The notes under the pieces were generated by a model. It saw nothing but the letters and a program-made list of their open reading frames with translations. It made no database searches and was not told where the DNA came from. 64,000 nt of DNA from Phocaeicola dorei (GTDB lineage: Bacteria; Bacteroidota; Bacteroidia; Bacteroidales; Bacteroidaceae): contig NZ_CP046176.1 of NCBI RefSeq assembly GCF_013009555.1, forward strand, positions 372,001-436,000. The letters run 5' to 3'. Positions 8,533-16,945 of the stretch are shown here, in pieces (position 1 is the stretch's first letter; every line of letters begins with the position of its first letter). Made by a program: the position numbers and the translations under genes.

Positions 8533-9156
8533 ATGTTTTTTCTTCATCGTATATGGAATTGGTGCAGTCGCTTCCGTCACCGTTGTGGTTACGGAGTACA
8601 CTCTCCGTCTGATTTTTTTCTGATTACTTCTGTCGTTTATGAAAAATATCACTATTATGCTTATCGGGTATTGAAGGAAAGAGGATTTCCTGCTTATTTG
8701 CCACATTATCGAAGAAAAGTGAACCGTTTACTATTCCGGTTGGTTAATTATTTCAGACCAAAGTCATTGATTGAAGTGGGAATTGGTAATGGGGCATCCA
8801 TAGGATATATGCGGGCTGCGTGTCATACCATGAATTCCGTCACCTTGAAAGGCAGGGATTGGACAAAGACTTCTCGACAACTGGAGGAGAAACTGTCGGA
8901 GGTGCATACATTAGATTGTCTGCATATAGGGCATACTCCTTTTTATAAAGAAGTTTTTGAACTGGTACTTCCTTATGCCGGACCTCGTAGTTGTTTTATT
9001 GTCGGAGGAATTCATGAATCGAGGGAAAAACGGAAATGGTGGGAGCAAATTGTAACCAGTGAGTCGACGGGTATCACTTTTGATTTGTATGACATAGGAT
9101 TGGTCTTTTTTGATAAAGCAAGATATAAACAGCATTATATTGTAAATTTTTTATAA
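8533..9156 (+). CDS. Predicted class I SAM-dependent methyltransferase-like protein
   Basis: A 207-residue protein. The segment [15 protein letters not shown] (about residues 77-91) looks like motif I of class I methyltransferases, with [17 protein letters not shown] as a possible later strand. The first 30 residues are rich in aromatic and basic residues ([27 protein letters not shown]), a pattern I recall from a small conserved Bacteroidales family. A TTG start at 8485 would add 16 residues that overlap the promoter, so ATG 8533 is chosen. It sits 8 bp before pduO and is likely cotranscribed. Catalytic activity is not certain because later methyltransferase motifs are weak. Confidence 0.65.
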   Translation: MFFLHRIWNWCSRFRHRCGYGVHSPSDFFLITSVVYEKYHYYAYRVLKERGFPAYLPHYRRKVNRLLFRLVNYFRPKSLIEVGIGNGASIGYMRAACHTMNSVTLKGRDWTKTSRQLEEKLSEVHTLDCLHIGHTPFYKEVFELVLPYAGPRSCFIVGGIHESREKRKWWEQIVTSESTGITFDLYDIGLVFFDKARYKQHYIVNFL

Positions 9157-9164
9157 CCAGAACC

Positions 9165-9728
9165 ATGAAGAAAAGCATGATATACACCAAAACAGGTGAT
9201 AAGGGAACCACATCATTGGTAGGTGGTACTCGGGTGCCGAAAACACATATACGGCTTGAAGCCTATGGCACAGTGGATGAGTTGAACTCGTATTTGGGAT
9301 TGTTGCAAACGTATTTGACGGATGAGGAGGATAAGCAAATCATTTTTCGTGTACAAAATAAATTATTCTCTGTCGGTTCGTATCTGGCAACGGATCAGAC
9401 ACAAATCGATTTGCGTATGGAAAGTCGTATAGAGGATGAAGACATCCGGATGTTGGAGCAGGCAATTGACGTAATTGACAATGAGCTTCCTCCTTTGAAT
9501 GCTTTTATTCTGCCGGGAGGTGACCGTGGAGCAGCCGTTGGACATATTTGCCGGACGGTGTGTCGCCGTGCCGAGCGACGTATTCTTGCATTGGCTGAAG
9601 AATGTGACATAGATGCCCGTGTAACAGCATTTGTCAACCGTTTATCTGATTATTTATTCATTTTGACCCGAAAGTTAAATCATTTAACTAAAACAGATGA
9701 AATTTTTTGGGATAAAAGTTGCAAATGA
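9165..9728 (+). CDS. pduO: Cob(I)alamin adenosyltransferase, PduO type
   Basis: A 187-residue enzyme that transfers the adenosyl group of ATP to cob(I)alamin (or cob(I)yrinic acid diamide) to make coenzyme B12. Diagnostic features are the N-terminal ATP loop [16 protein letters not shown] (residues 6-21), [14 protein letters not shown], the RRAERRI arginines and the C-terminal [10 protein letters not shown] helix. Length is normal. Adenosylcobalamin feeds methylmalonyl-CoA mutase, which fits the nearby propionyl/methylmalonyl-type carboxylase operon, although the two are not in one operon. Confidence 0.92.
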   Translation: MKKSMIYTKTGDKGTTSLVGGTRVPKTHIRLEAYGTVDELNSYLGLLQTYLTDEEDKQIIFRVQNKLFSVGSYLATDQTQIDLRMESRIEDEDIRMLEQAIDVIDNELPPLNAFILPGGDRGAAVGHICRTVCRRAERRILALAEECDIDARVTAFVNRLSDYLFILTRKLNHLTKTDEIFWDKSCK

Positions 9729-9748
9729 AATAATTTATTATACTTTTG
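9719..9748 (+). promoter_or_regulatory. Promoter of the DUF2795 gene
   Basis: TTG at 9719-9721 and TACTTTTG at 9741-9748 are separated by 19 bp, a good match to the Bacteroidota promoter. The -33 part overlaps the end of the pduO coding region. The ATG is at 9800. Confidence 0.6.
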
Positions 9749-9799
9749 CGGCTAATTAGAGAACAAAAGAAAAGTATTTACTTAAAAAATAAGAAAACT

Positions 9800-10021
9800 A
9801 TGTACTGGACATTAGAATTGGCCTCGAAGTTAGAGGATGCTCCCTGGCCTGCTACAAAGGATGAGTTGATTGACTATGCAATGCGTTCGGGCGCTCCGTT
9901 GGAAGTAATCGAAAACTTGCAGGAGATGGAAGATGAAGGCGAAATCTATGAAAGTATAGAAGATATTTGGCCGGATTATCCGAGCAAAGAGGATTTCTTT
10001 TTCAACGAAGAGGAGTATTAA
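9800..10021 (+). CDS. DUF2795 domain protein; integration target of the downstream element
   Basis: A 73-residue acidic protein starting MYWTLELASKLEDAPWPATK, matching the DUF2795 pattern (PATKDELIDYAMRSGAPLEVIENLQEM). Function is unknown. In-frame upstream starts from 9746 would add 18 residues that overlap the promoter, so ATG 9800 is used. The last nine codons encode FFFNEEEY and stop. The same peptide plus stop, with different synonymous codons, is found 11 kb away at 20981-21007, which shows that an element integrated here and supplied a replacement 3' end while leaving the protein intact. Confidence 0.85.
   Translation: MYWTLELASKLEDAPWPATKDELIDYAMRSGAPLEVIENLQEMEDEGEIYESIEDIWPDYPSKEDFFFNEEEY
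9995..10021 (+). other. Left attachment site (attL) in the 3' end of the DUF2795 gene
   Basis: Codons for FFFNEEEY plus TAA. Against the right copy 21 of 27 bases agree, and the longest common run covers AACGAAG at 10004-10010, the likely crossover core. The synonymous differences suggest that the present 3' end was brought by the element. Confidence 0.65.
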
Positions 10022-10065
10022 TGCAGAAATCGGTAAAAGGACTTGAAAATCAAGCTGAAAATCAA

Positions 10066-10100
10066 TAAAATGGGCGATTCAAAAATCGTCCATTTTTCGT
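10066..10100 (+). terminator. Terminator after the DUF2795 gene (element-supplied)
   Basis: A hairpin TGGGCGATT/AATCGTCCA with a short loop, followed by TTTTTCGTTTT. It lies inside the element and replaces the terminator displaced to 21020-21052. Confidence 0.65.
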
Positions 10101-10150
10101 TTTAAGGCGTTTTAATGCCAAATATGTTTCCCAAAAATTACATTATTTTT
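10098..10150 (+). repeat. Left copy of a 53-bp direct repeat near the element ends
   Basis: Agrees at about 43 of 53 positions with 20900-20952 in the same orientation; shared blocks include CGTTTTA, GCGTTT, TGCCAAATA and CCAAAAA. The copies would flank the joined attP core on both sides after excision, so they may be integrase arm-binding sites. Confidence 0.65.
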
Positions 10151-10183
10151 GCTCCATATTCCTAAATTTAAAATAGTAAGTAT

Positions 10184-11524
10184 ATGGGACGAGTTAAGTC
10201 ATTAAGTAATTCAGGCAGCTTTGTATTGCGAAAAGACAATCAAAATGCTAAAGGTGAGTATCAGGTTTATATTCAATATTCATTGGATAGGAAAATAGCC
10301 AAAGATAAAACAGATGTATGGGTAAAGGAAAAGGAGTGGAACGATAAGGCGCAGAAGGTTCGTTCCGTCCATCCTCAAAGTGTCCGATTGAATAAGATAC
10401 TTGATAAGAAGAAAAATGATATTGATGCTCTGATATTGGATTTTCCTTCTGAGAAACGTTTAACAATTGATGTGTTGCGCTCAATGGTTAGAGGTGAATA
10501 TAATGTGAATGAGGAGAAAAACCAGGATTTTGTGCAGTTGGCTGTTGATAATTTGGAGGCATTATATAAAACAGAAAAGATAGGTATAAGTGTTCGTGAT
10601 AATGGTTTAAATGGTTTGAAACTGTTTCGTACTTTTCTTTTGGAAGAGTTAGGCGAGGATAGTATTAGTGTTGCTGATATGACGGAAGATATAGTAGATT
10701 CTTATATTATATGGCGAAAAAATAAACGTAATAATATAAATGCCACTATCAATAAGACATTAACCCCGTTGATGAAGGCTGCAAAACTTGCGGCTAGAAA
10801 AGGGTTGATGGAAGCTTCTGTTGCTGATGCAATTTCAGAAAAGTATTTGCCGATTAAAACGAAATTATCGGATGAAGATGCGGAAGATGAAGATGTCCGC
10901 TACTTGACTAAAGAACAGTTGAGTAAGTTTGTTGCGTTGTATAATGTAGTGAAATATCCACGCACAAGGGAATATATGGATATGTTCTTATTTGCCTTTC
11001 ATGCTTGCGGTTTACGCTTCTCCGATATACTCACCCTTCAATGGATGCACGTTGATTTGGAAAAGCATAAGTTGAAGAAAAAATTATATAAAGGAAAAGT
11101 GCCACATGAAATTGCTTTGAATGATGCGGCATTAAAAATCTTGGAGCAATGGAAAATGAAAAATAGAAGTAACCGTTTTGTCTTTGCTTTGCTGCCTGAT
11201 GATTTTAATTTGGCTGATGAAGAAGAGCTTAATCGAATGCGGATTAATAAAAACACTCCTATAAAGGTGTCGTTAAAAGCATTAGGGCATAAAATCGGTG
11301 GTTTGTCATTCAACTTGACGATGCACGTTGCAAGACATACATTTGCAGTGTTCGCTTTGAATAATGGGGTTGATGTGCATAAGGTTAGTTGTTTGTTGGC
11401 TCATAGTAGTGTGATGGTAACAGAAAAAGTGTATGCGAAATTCTTACCCGAAACATTACAAAAAGAGGTGGAAACAAAGCTGAACTTTGATTTCACCCCT
11501 GATTATAATACTGCTGTTGATTAA
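10184..11524 (+). CDS. Tyrosine recombinase (site-specific integrase)
   Basis: A 446-residue integrase. Residues about 1-110 form the N-terminal arm-binding region, about 115-210 a phage-integrase SAM-like core-binding domain, and the C-terminal 220 residues the catalytic domain. The catalytic set is visible: arginine in FHACGLRFSDIL, HVARH (HxxR), the histidine of LLAHSS and the nucleophile tyrosine in EKVYAKF. It begins 180 bp from the attL core and points into the element, as usual for an integrase beside its own att site. Its stop codon overlaps that of the opposing HTH gene in a shared TTAA. It should catalyse insertion into the DUF2795 3' end. Confidence 0.95.
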   Translation: MGRVKSLSNSGSFVLRKDNQNAKGEYQVYIQYSLDRKIAKDKTDVWVKEKEWNDKAQKVRSVHPQSVRLNKILDKKKNDIDALILDFPSEKRLTIDVLRSMVRGEYNVNEEKNQDFVQLAVDNLEALYKTEKIGISVRDNGLNGLKLFRTFLLEELGEDSISVADMTEDIVDSYIIWRKNKRNNINATINKTLTPLMKAAKLAARKGLMEASVADAISEKYLPIKTKLSDEDAEDEDVRYLTKEQLSKFVALYNVVKYPRTREYMDMFLFAFHACGLRFSDILTLQWMHVDLEKHKLKKKLYKGKVPHEIALNDAALKILEQWKMKNRSNRFVFALLPDDFNLADEEELNRMRINKNTPIKVSLKALGHKIGGLSFNLTMHVARHTFAVFALNNGVDVHKVSCLLAHSSVMVTEKVYAKFLPETLQKEVETKLNFDFTPDYNTAVD

Positions 11525-11811
11525 TTGTAAGCATAGGCTTCATAATGATTGTGGGATAAAAATTGGAGTATATCTTTTCGGGTATACCAAAATTTATCCC
11601 CTTCTTTATGGAATCCTAATTTTCTCTCGTCTCGGTACTTTCGTATTAACTTGTCTTGTACCCCAAGTAATTCTCTGATTTCACTATTTGTGTAAATTTC
11701 TTTTTCTGTAAATTTTGATTTTTCAGATAGCTCTTTTACTTGTCTGCTTAGAACTTCTATATTTAAAAATAATTTGTTCATTGTTTCATTATCAATTAAT
11801 TCGTAACTCAT
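11521..11811 (-). CDS. Helix-turn-helix protein, excisionase-like
   Basis: A 96-residue protein. Residues 1-35 (NKLFLNIEVLSRQVKELSEKS) look like a short coiled coil; residues 38-90 (YTNSEIRELLGVQDKLIRKYRDERKLGFHKEGDKFWYTRKDILQFL) are a MerR-like winged HTH of the excisionase group common in Bacteroides elements. It is convergent with the integrase and the two stop codons share TTAA at 11521-11524, so expression of each could affect the other. The probable role is directionality control of integration or regulation of the element; this is inferred from family and position. Confidence 0.8.
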   Translation of the reverse strand: MSYELIDNETMNKLFLNIEVLSRQVKELSEKSKFTEKEIYTNSEIRELLGVQDKLIRKYRDERKLGFHKEGDKFWYTRKDILQFLSHNHYEAYAYN

Positions 11812-12069
11812 GGTTTTAATATATTATTCTCCACTCAGGTCTTAGAGTTATAGACAAGGTGGTTATTATTATGTAATGATATGGGAATACCGTTACATTG
11901 CAAATATACGACTTGGAATAGTCATTTACCACTTTTTAGAGACACAACCCCTATTTTTTAATATATTTAACGTAGTCCTACTGCCGTAACCCCTCACTCA
12001 GGGTGGAGGAAGCCCTCCCTATGGGGGATATTTTGCATGTGGTTTGCTTTGTGGAGTCCCAAATTTTTG
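11812..12069. other. Intergenic region with a promoter for the HTH gene
   Basis: On the minus strand TATATTTG lies at 11901-11908, a good -7 element for the HTH gene. Around 12002-12040 GGTGGAGG and CCCTCCCT could form a short hairpin, perhaps terminating the primase-like gene. Nothing else is recognised. Confidence 0.4.
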
Positions 12070-13401
12070 CTATATTTTTTGTGATTTCACCCAATTATAG
12101 AGACTACTTTTGCCGATTTTGATTCCCTGATTTTTTAGCGATTCCAAATTCTCTTTAACCGATAAATTCGTATCGTATAATTGTTTGAGTTGTAAGTCCA
12201 ATAACATTTTAGTGGCTATGTTTCGGGCTGCTTGTTTGTTTACTCCGTATTTTTCGCAATACTTGGGATTGACAACAAACTGCCTTTCTTCTTTTTTCGG
12301 CTTAATACTTCGTTTAGTGTCATTCCAAGCGTCTTTGGCAATTTGGTACAGAATCTTATTGGTTATAACTTTGTCTTGGTTATCCACGTAGTATCTACGT
12401 TCACATACAAGACAATACAACAGATGTTCCATTGTAATTTCAGGTAACATAATCTTGCGAAGCAGACAACCGTCATATAGTAACTTCCTTCTGTGTCCTG
12501 ATTTTAATTTAACTGCATGGCTTTTATAGACAATTGTCCCGTCACCTTTGGTTAGTGGTTCTTTGTACCAATATCGGGCAATCTTTACATAATTGTCGGG
12601 CAGTAATATATAAGGTGTATCTGAATCTGTTTCAGGTAATGGGGTGGCTTCAATAAATGGGTATATTTCGGCATACTTACGTATGAAAATTTCTTCATTC
12701 CTTTTGTAGCTCATACCCCAAAAGTCCTTCATAAATTCAGTATTGCCAATCGGACTTTTCAAGTCAGTTTGTATGTTGTTCTTCCTCTCTTTTTTTAATA
12801 TACTATCTGAGTTGGAAAGATAATTTTCATCAAATCCAAAATCCGTAAAACAAAATATATTATCATTATAATAATATACAACATTATCATTGCCATTACC
12901 TGCGAATTGCTGCGAAGCATTCAAACATGTTTTGTCCTTTAAATCAAAACCTTCAATCTCTTTTTGGATATTATAAACAATAGTATTAGCTATGCCCCTA
13001 TAATATTCATTGCTTCTTATTGGTTCGTTAAAAACATAAATCAGTCTAAATCTATTATTTATATTATCAATATTACTATAAGTAGTATAAATGATGGTCG
13101 GCTTATGTTCATCTTTTAATGATAAATAGAAGTCGTTCATAGATAGAAACGTATCGTCAATATCCAATATTACGCAATCAGCAAAGTCAAAATTGGCAAT
13201 CGTTTTTTCTCGTAGTCCAAATGTTTTACTTGTTGTTTTAAAGTTTTGACAAATGCAATACCCTTCGCAAATAAGGTTTATAAGTTTCTCTATCGTTATT
13301 GTGTGGCGTTGGTAAGTTAGTATTTTTCAATTATCAGGTTTGTTCTCAAATTTCTGCACACTAACGCCAAGTGTGATTTTCTTTTTGTTGTTTTTAAACA
13401 T
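12070..13401 (-). pseudogene. Primase-like replication gene interrupted by an in-frame TGA
   Basis: Reading from ATG 13401, codons 1-24 encode MFKNNKKKITLGVSVQKFEN and four more residues, then TGA at 13327-13329, and the same frame continues openly for 418 codons to the stop at 12070. Conserved-looking sequence spans the stop: ITLGVSVQKF before it and YQRHTITIEKLINLICEGYC after it. LDIDDTFLSM near residue 79 fits the DxD metal motif of archaeo-eukaryotic primases, as in primases of Bacteroides elements. No ATG lies between the stop and the DIDD motif; a TTG at 13167 would give 365 residues. The C-terminus (ESLKNQGIKIGKSSLYNWVK) looks like a HTH. Likely inactive, unless readthrough or a non-ATG start rescues it. 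Confidence 0.65.
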
Positions 13402-13472
13402 TTTATTATGTGCGTAATAGCTTTTTATCTATACGCTGACTTGAAAGGATTCCTATTCAAGTTTTTTCAATG

Positions 13473-13480
13473 CAAATATA
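13473..13480 (-). promoter_or_regulatory. Promoter -7 element for the primase-like gene
   Basis: Minus-strand TATATTTG, about 72 bp before the ATG at 13401. The rest of 13402-13689 is AT-rich and shows no gene. Confidence 0.5.
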
Positions 13481-13689
13481 CAACTTAGAACATATTACTA
13501 CCACTTTTTTAGTTATAATTGACAAAAAAGTCTTTTTGAGTTAAAGAAAAATACGCAAGTACGGTATATAGAATATGTTTTCTTTTTTAGATTATGTAAT
13601 TCATCTTATATGTCTTATAATTAATAACTTATTGCTTATTTATGTGGACTTAATAGTGTGGATTTATAGGTGTGATAACAGTTAGCTAT

Positions 13690-13932
13690 CTATTTTTTAC
13701 CCCTATTCCCTGATTTTGACAAAAGTATTCCTTTCCTAATGATACATTTGCTGTTTTGGTATGGATTTTTATAAGAAAGTCCATAATTTCTTAACGAGCC
13801 GTAAGTTATTCCAAGTTCTTCGGGTGAAAAGTATTCAAATATATTGGCTATACTGCCAAAATAGTGATGAGTGTCATTCTCTTTTATGTAAAGATGAATA
13901 ACTGTTCGTTCTTTTTTCTCTTTTTCAGTCAT
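13690..13932 (-). CDS. Small conserved hypothetical protein
   Basis: An 80-residue protein beginning MTEKEKKERTVIHLYIKEND. It has a strand-rich start, then HHYFGSIANIFEYFSPEELG and a C-terminal basic part CIIRKGILLSKSGNRGKK. I recall similar small proteins from Bacteroides mobile elements but know no function. An upstream in-frame start at 13992 would add 20 residues lacking this charged character, and a minus-strand -7 element TATTTTTG at 13952-13959 lies before the shorter start, so ATG 13932 is preferred. It could be a small DNA-binding or regulatory protein; that is a guess. Confidence 0.6.
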   Translation of the reverse strand: MTEKEKKERTVIHLYIKENDTHHYFGSIANIFEYFSPEELGITYGSLRNYGLSYKNPYQNSKCIIRKGILLSKSGNRGKK

Positions 13933-14019
13933 AATTACAATAGTTTTATTGCAAAAATAGGAATTATATGGCATAAAATGAATAAATGTCATATTTTTAA
14001 CTATTTCTAGCGCAAATAA

Positions 14020-14051
14020 ATTGCATGTATTAAGTATATGTCATATATTTG
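14020..14051 (+). promoter_or_regulatory. Promoter for the 14076-15481 genes
   Basis: ATTG at 14020-14023 and TATATTTG at 14044-14051 with 20 bp between them fit the Bacteroidota promoter well. It is divergent from the promoter of the 80-residue gene. Confidence 0.65.
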
Positions 14052-14075
14052 CATTGTAATTAAAACAAAGACGAT

Positions 14076-14381
14076 ATGAAACGGTATAATAAACAACAAG
14101 TGATGAAAGACGCTCACAGACTTTATAACAATGATTTTCAGCGTAGAGGACGTTCTTGGTCGGAGTGCCTAAAGGCGGCTTGGAGTTGGGAACGGGATGC
14201 TGTTCGCACACGTGAAGAAAAAGCCGTAAAACTCGATGCGATGATTGCAGCAAGTTGGGCAACGCATAATGCACGTAAAAATGAGAGTGTTCATAAAAAT
14301 GAGTTTGAGGGCTTATCTGCTGATGCGGTTTCCTGGGCAATGGGATATAATCGTGGCAATGGTTTCTACTGTGGTGACTAA
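14076..14381 (+). CDS. Hypothetical protein of the element
   Basis: A 101-residue protein, charged and helical at the N-terminus (MKRYNKQQVMKDAHRLYNND, then RSWSECLKAAWSWERDAVRTREEK) and ending in SWAMGYNRGNGFYCGD. No membrane segment or signal. The helical K/R-rich start resembles small proteins found near single-strand annealing or replication genes of Bacteroides phages and elements, but no function is known. It lies directly behind a good promoter and 35 bp before the DUF2693 gene, so the two probably form an operon. Confidence 0.65.
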   Translation: MKRYNKQQVMKDAHRLYNNDFQRRGRSWSECLKAAWSWERDAVRTREEKAVKLDAMIAASWATHNARKNESVHKNEFEGLSADAVSWAMGYNRGNGFYCGD

Positions 14382-14416
14382 TTAAATAGAATATTAACTA
14401 ATAAAACAATAAAGAT

Positions 14417-14749
14417 ATGCAAGCAATTATTTTAAGTTCCAATACTGCAATTAGAGCAGAAGTTATTACTCTTCGTACTAATGCACGTAAAATTGATGGG
14501 ATTTCCAAAGCTGTTTTAGTTGAACAACTGAAAGAAAAATTGAAAAGTGGAAAAATTGTCAAATTCGCCTATTTGAAAAGTAATGGTGAAGTTCGTATTG
14601 CATTTGGCACAACCAATCACGATTTCGTAAAGGATAAGGTTTATGGGTGGGGCGCAAGTCGTGAAAATTATGCTACTACTGCTTATTTCGACTTAGAAAA
14701 ATGTGGTTGGCGTTCGTTTCGTTGGGAGAACTTAATTGCTGTATTCTAA
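14417..14749 (+). CDS. SH3-like barrel protein, DUF2693
   Basis: A 110-residue protein that matches my recollection of DUF2693, predicted to be an SH3-type beta-barrel: KSGKIVKFAYLKSNGEVRIAFGTTN is the central signature and WRSFRWENLIAVF closes the domain. Such genes are frequent in Bacteroides plasmids and phages, with no proven role. It is in the same orientation between a small hypothetical gene and the serine recombinase and is probably cotranscribed with both. Confidence 0.75.
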   Translation: MQAIILSSNTAIRAEVITLRTNARKIDGISKAVLVEQLKEKLKSGKIVKFAYLKSNGEVRIAFGTTNHDFVKDKVYGWGASRENYATTAYFDLEKCGWRSFRWENLIAVF

Positions 14750-14812
14750 TAGTCACTTACAGTTGTTGAATGGTCGTTTAGCAACTGTAAGTAATTAGCT
14801 AAAGATAGAAGT

Positions 14813-15481
14813 ATGGGTAACTATGTGGCATATTTGAGACAATCTACCACCAAGCAGGAAAGAAGTGGTTTAGGCATCGAAGCACAAAGGGATATTATTA
14901 GTTCTTTTGTAAAAGAAGGTGTAATATTGGCTGAATACGTAGAAACTGAAAGTGGTAGAAAGTCAGACCGTCCCAAGTTGCATGAAGCATTGGCTCTGTG
15001 CCGAAAAACAAATTCTATCCTTATTGTGGCGAAACTTGACCGATTAAGTCGTAATGTAGCTTTCACTTCAAAGTTATTGGAAAGTGACGTTGAAATTATA
15101 TTCTGTGACTTTCCGCAAGCAAATAGGCTGATATTACATATTATTTCATCTATTGCAGAGTACGAAGCCAATCTGATAAGCCAACGTACCCGACAATCAT
15201 TGAAAGCCAAGAAGGAACGGGGTGTAAAACTTGGCAAATCGGAAAATTTAATGGACAAGCATAATGAAGCAATTGCCCATAGTAATCAGACCAATCGAAT
15301 AAAAGCACAAAATAATGCTAATAATATGCGTGCGGTTGCATTGTTGCGGTCAATGATAAAAGAAGGACTGACAATTTCGCAAATGACAAAGCAATTAAAT
15401 GAACAAGGTTTTGTTTCTTCAAAAGGTTGTAAATTTCAGATTGTTCAAGTTCAAAGACTAATTCAAAGATATGTGGCATAA
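14813..15481 (+). CDS. Small serine recombinase (resolvase/invertase family)
   Basis: A 222-residue serine recombinase. The catalytic serine is in YLRQST (Ser11); VAKLDRLSRN holds the conserved arginines, and EYEANLISQRTRQSLKAKKERG is the long E-helix and linker. Residues about 170-220 (ALLRSMIKEGLTISQMTKQLNEQGF) form the C-terminal HTH for site binding. It could resolve dimers of the element or invert DNA; no obvious pair of recombination sites was found beside it. An unusual structured RNA region follows directly, then the zinc-ribbon genes. The element thus has both a tyrosine and a serine recombinase. Confidence 0.9.
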   Translation: MGNYVAYLRQSTTKQERSGLGIEAQRDIISSFVKEGVILAEYVETESGRKSDRPKLHEALALCRKTNSILIVAKLDRLSRNVAFTSKLLESDVEIIFCDFPQANRLILHIISSIAEYEANLISQRTRQSLKAKKERGVKLGKSENLMDKHNEAIAHSNQTNRIKAQNNANNMRAVALLRSMIKEGLTISQMTKQLNEQGFVSSKGCKFQIVQVQRLIQRYVA

Positions 15482-15505
15482 TGATTTAATATAACTCTAA
15501 AGCAT

Positions 15506-15811
15506 TACCTTTGCAAAATAAACAGCTCACAGAACGTTGCTAAGTTCGCTTTTTATATTTATATTTGCATTGTCATTGCGATGCTATGGCAGACATAATA
15601 ATTTGTAGGAAGCGTTTTAGCTTTATTCCATACTAAGAAATCTCGACAATTGATTAGTATAATTGGGATAATTAAAAGCGTTCTCCTTTGGTTGTCGTAT
15701 ATGTACTCCACATATATAAGCCAAAGGCGTTGAGCTGTTTTTTATCCATTATACGGGCAGTCGAGAGCCTCTTAGTAGGGTAAACTAATCAGGCTCAACG
15801 CTTTCTTTTTT
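15506..15811 (+). ncRNA. Candidate structured RNA or leader upstream of zinc-ribbon genes
   Basis: A 373-bp gap holds TACCTTTG (15506-15513), a -7 element, then many paired segments: AACAGCTCA (15521-15529) with TGAGCTGTT (15731-15739); TACTAA (15631-15636) with TTAGTA (15654-15659); CCTTTGG (15685-15691) with CCAAAGG (15721-15727) enclosing TATATGT/ACATATA. GCGTTGAGC (15727-15735) can also pair with GCTCAACGC (15793-15801), just before a T-rich run, and GAGCCT (15765-15770) with AGGCTC (15791-15796). These last pairings exclude each other, as in an attenuator or riboswitch. No Rfam family is recognised. Confidence 0.5.
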
Positions 15812-15854
15812 GTAAATTTCCCTTTGAGCTTGTGGGGGATATTCTAAATTCCGT

Positions 15855-16424
15855 ATGGCACTTATTAAATGTAGTGAATGTGGTAATATGATTTCTGACA
15901 AATCAGAAAATTGTATCTATTGTGGCTCACCTATATCAATTTCATTAAAAACATTAATACCTTGCCCCGAATGTGGGACATTAATAGAAGAAACGGCTGA
16001 AAAATGCACAAAATGTGGTTTTCCCTTTATTCCTAAAAAGCAGTTGGAATGTCCTGAATGTGGTAAGGAAATAAATGAAGGAGTAGAAGAATGTCCTGAA
16101 TGCGGTTTTCCTTTTATTTCTTCCAAAGAACCAATTAGATGTCCTGAATGTGGTAAGGAAATAAGTGAACAGTCTAAAAATTGCCCTGAATGTGGCTATC
16201 CATTAGAAACAAATGAAAACCAAGAATCACTCTTAATTAATTGTAAAGCGTGTGGTAAAGCAATATCAAAAGAGGCTGAGATTTGTCCGCATTGCGGTCA
16301 AAAATCAGATGAAAAAATAGAAGAAGAATATAGTAATAATCGTATTGATGTTGTAGTTGGCTTTCTTCAATTTGCAGCAGGATTAGTTGCACTATACTTT
16401 ATGTTTAAAAGTTGTTCAAATTAA
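15855..16424 (+). CDS. Five-zinc-ribbon protein with C-terminal membrane anchor
   Basis: A 189-residue protein with five CxxC...CxxC zinc ribbons: C6/9-20/23, C37/40-51/54, C66/69-80/83, C96/99-110/113 and C130/133-144/147. Ribbons three and four are exactly 90 nt apart and nearly identical in DNA (16051 and 16141), so they arose by recent duplication. Residues about 166-184 form one membrane helix, giving a cytoplasmic ribbon array tethered to the membrane. It heads a run of three genes with almost the same opening (MALIKC, MSLIKC, MALVNC). Zinc ribbons of this type bind nucleic acid or protein; no function is known here. Confidence 0.8.
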   Translation: MALIKCSECGNMISDKSENCIYCGSPISISLKTLIPCPECGTLIEETAEKCTKCGFPFIPKKQLECPECGKEINEGVEECPECGFPFISSKEPIRCPECGKEISEQSKNCPECGYPLETNENQESLLINCKACGKAISKEAEICPHCGQKSDEKIEEEYSNNRIDVVVGFLQFAAGLVALYFMFKSCSN

Positions 16425-16437
16425 TAATAAAAATATC

Positions 16438-16932
16438 ATGAGTTTAATTAAATGCCCGAATTGTAAAGCAACAGTGTCGGATAAGGCAACTGTTTGTCCT
16501 AAATGTGGTAAAACCACACAGTACTCAACAAAGAGTGCCAAAATAGCAATATGGATATTCGTAATATTCTTTGGTCTTAGTGGTGTTTGCATTGTTTATG
16601 ATAAATTTTTTAAATTTTCTACTGTTAGTTTGACTACTAAAAATGCACAATATCACAGCTTTATATGTAAAGCCGATGCAGAGGGAGACCATAAAATAAC
16701 ACTATATGATAATACATTTTATTATGAAGTAAAGATGCACTATGCAGATGAATGGCTCCGAGTAGCCAAAGGTACTTATGAAGTAAAAGAATTTATTTCT
16801 AATAAAAAGAAAAAAATAGGTGTATTTGTTAGAGTGGAACAAAAACCTGACCTTTCATTTTTAGTTATTGATTTGTCTGAAATGAATTTATATTGGGCAG
16901 AGCAATATATCGGGAAAGTTGAAATTGAATGA
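16438..16932 (+). CDS. Zinc-ribbon membrane protein
   Basis: A 164-residue protein with one N-terminal zinc ribbon (C6/C9 and C20/C23), a membrane helix at about 35-54 (IAIWIFVIFFGLSGVCIVY) and a mainly beta outer domain of about 105 residues (HKITLYDNTFYYEVKMHY, then GTYEVKEFISNKKKKIGVF). It probably has the ribbon in the cytoplasm and the C-domain in the periplasm. A start at 16387 would overlap the previous gene; ATG 16438 gives the ribbon start shared by its neighbours. It lies 13 bp after one zinc-ribbon gene and 13 bp before the next. Confidence 0.75.
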   Translation: MSLIKCPNCKATVSDKATVCPKCGKTTQYSTKSAKIAIWIFVIFFGLSGVCIVYDKFFKFSTVSLTTKNAQYHSFICKADAEGDHKITLYDNTFYYEVKMHYADEWLRVAKGTYEVKEFISNKKKKIGVFVRVEQKPDLSFLVIDLSEMNLYWAEQYIGKVEIE

Positions 16933-16945
16933 TGATTAATTGATT

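Noticed and set aside
14813..15811. IS607-like transposon with guide RNA (serine recombinase plus structured RNA)
   Set aside because: No TnpB-like gene is present, and the recombinase has the plain resolvase layout; the RNA may still be of interest by itself.
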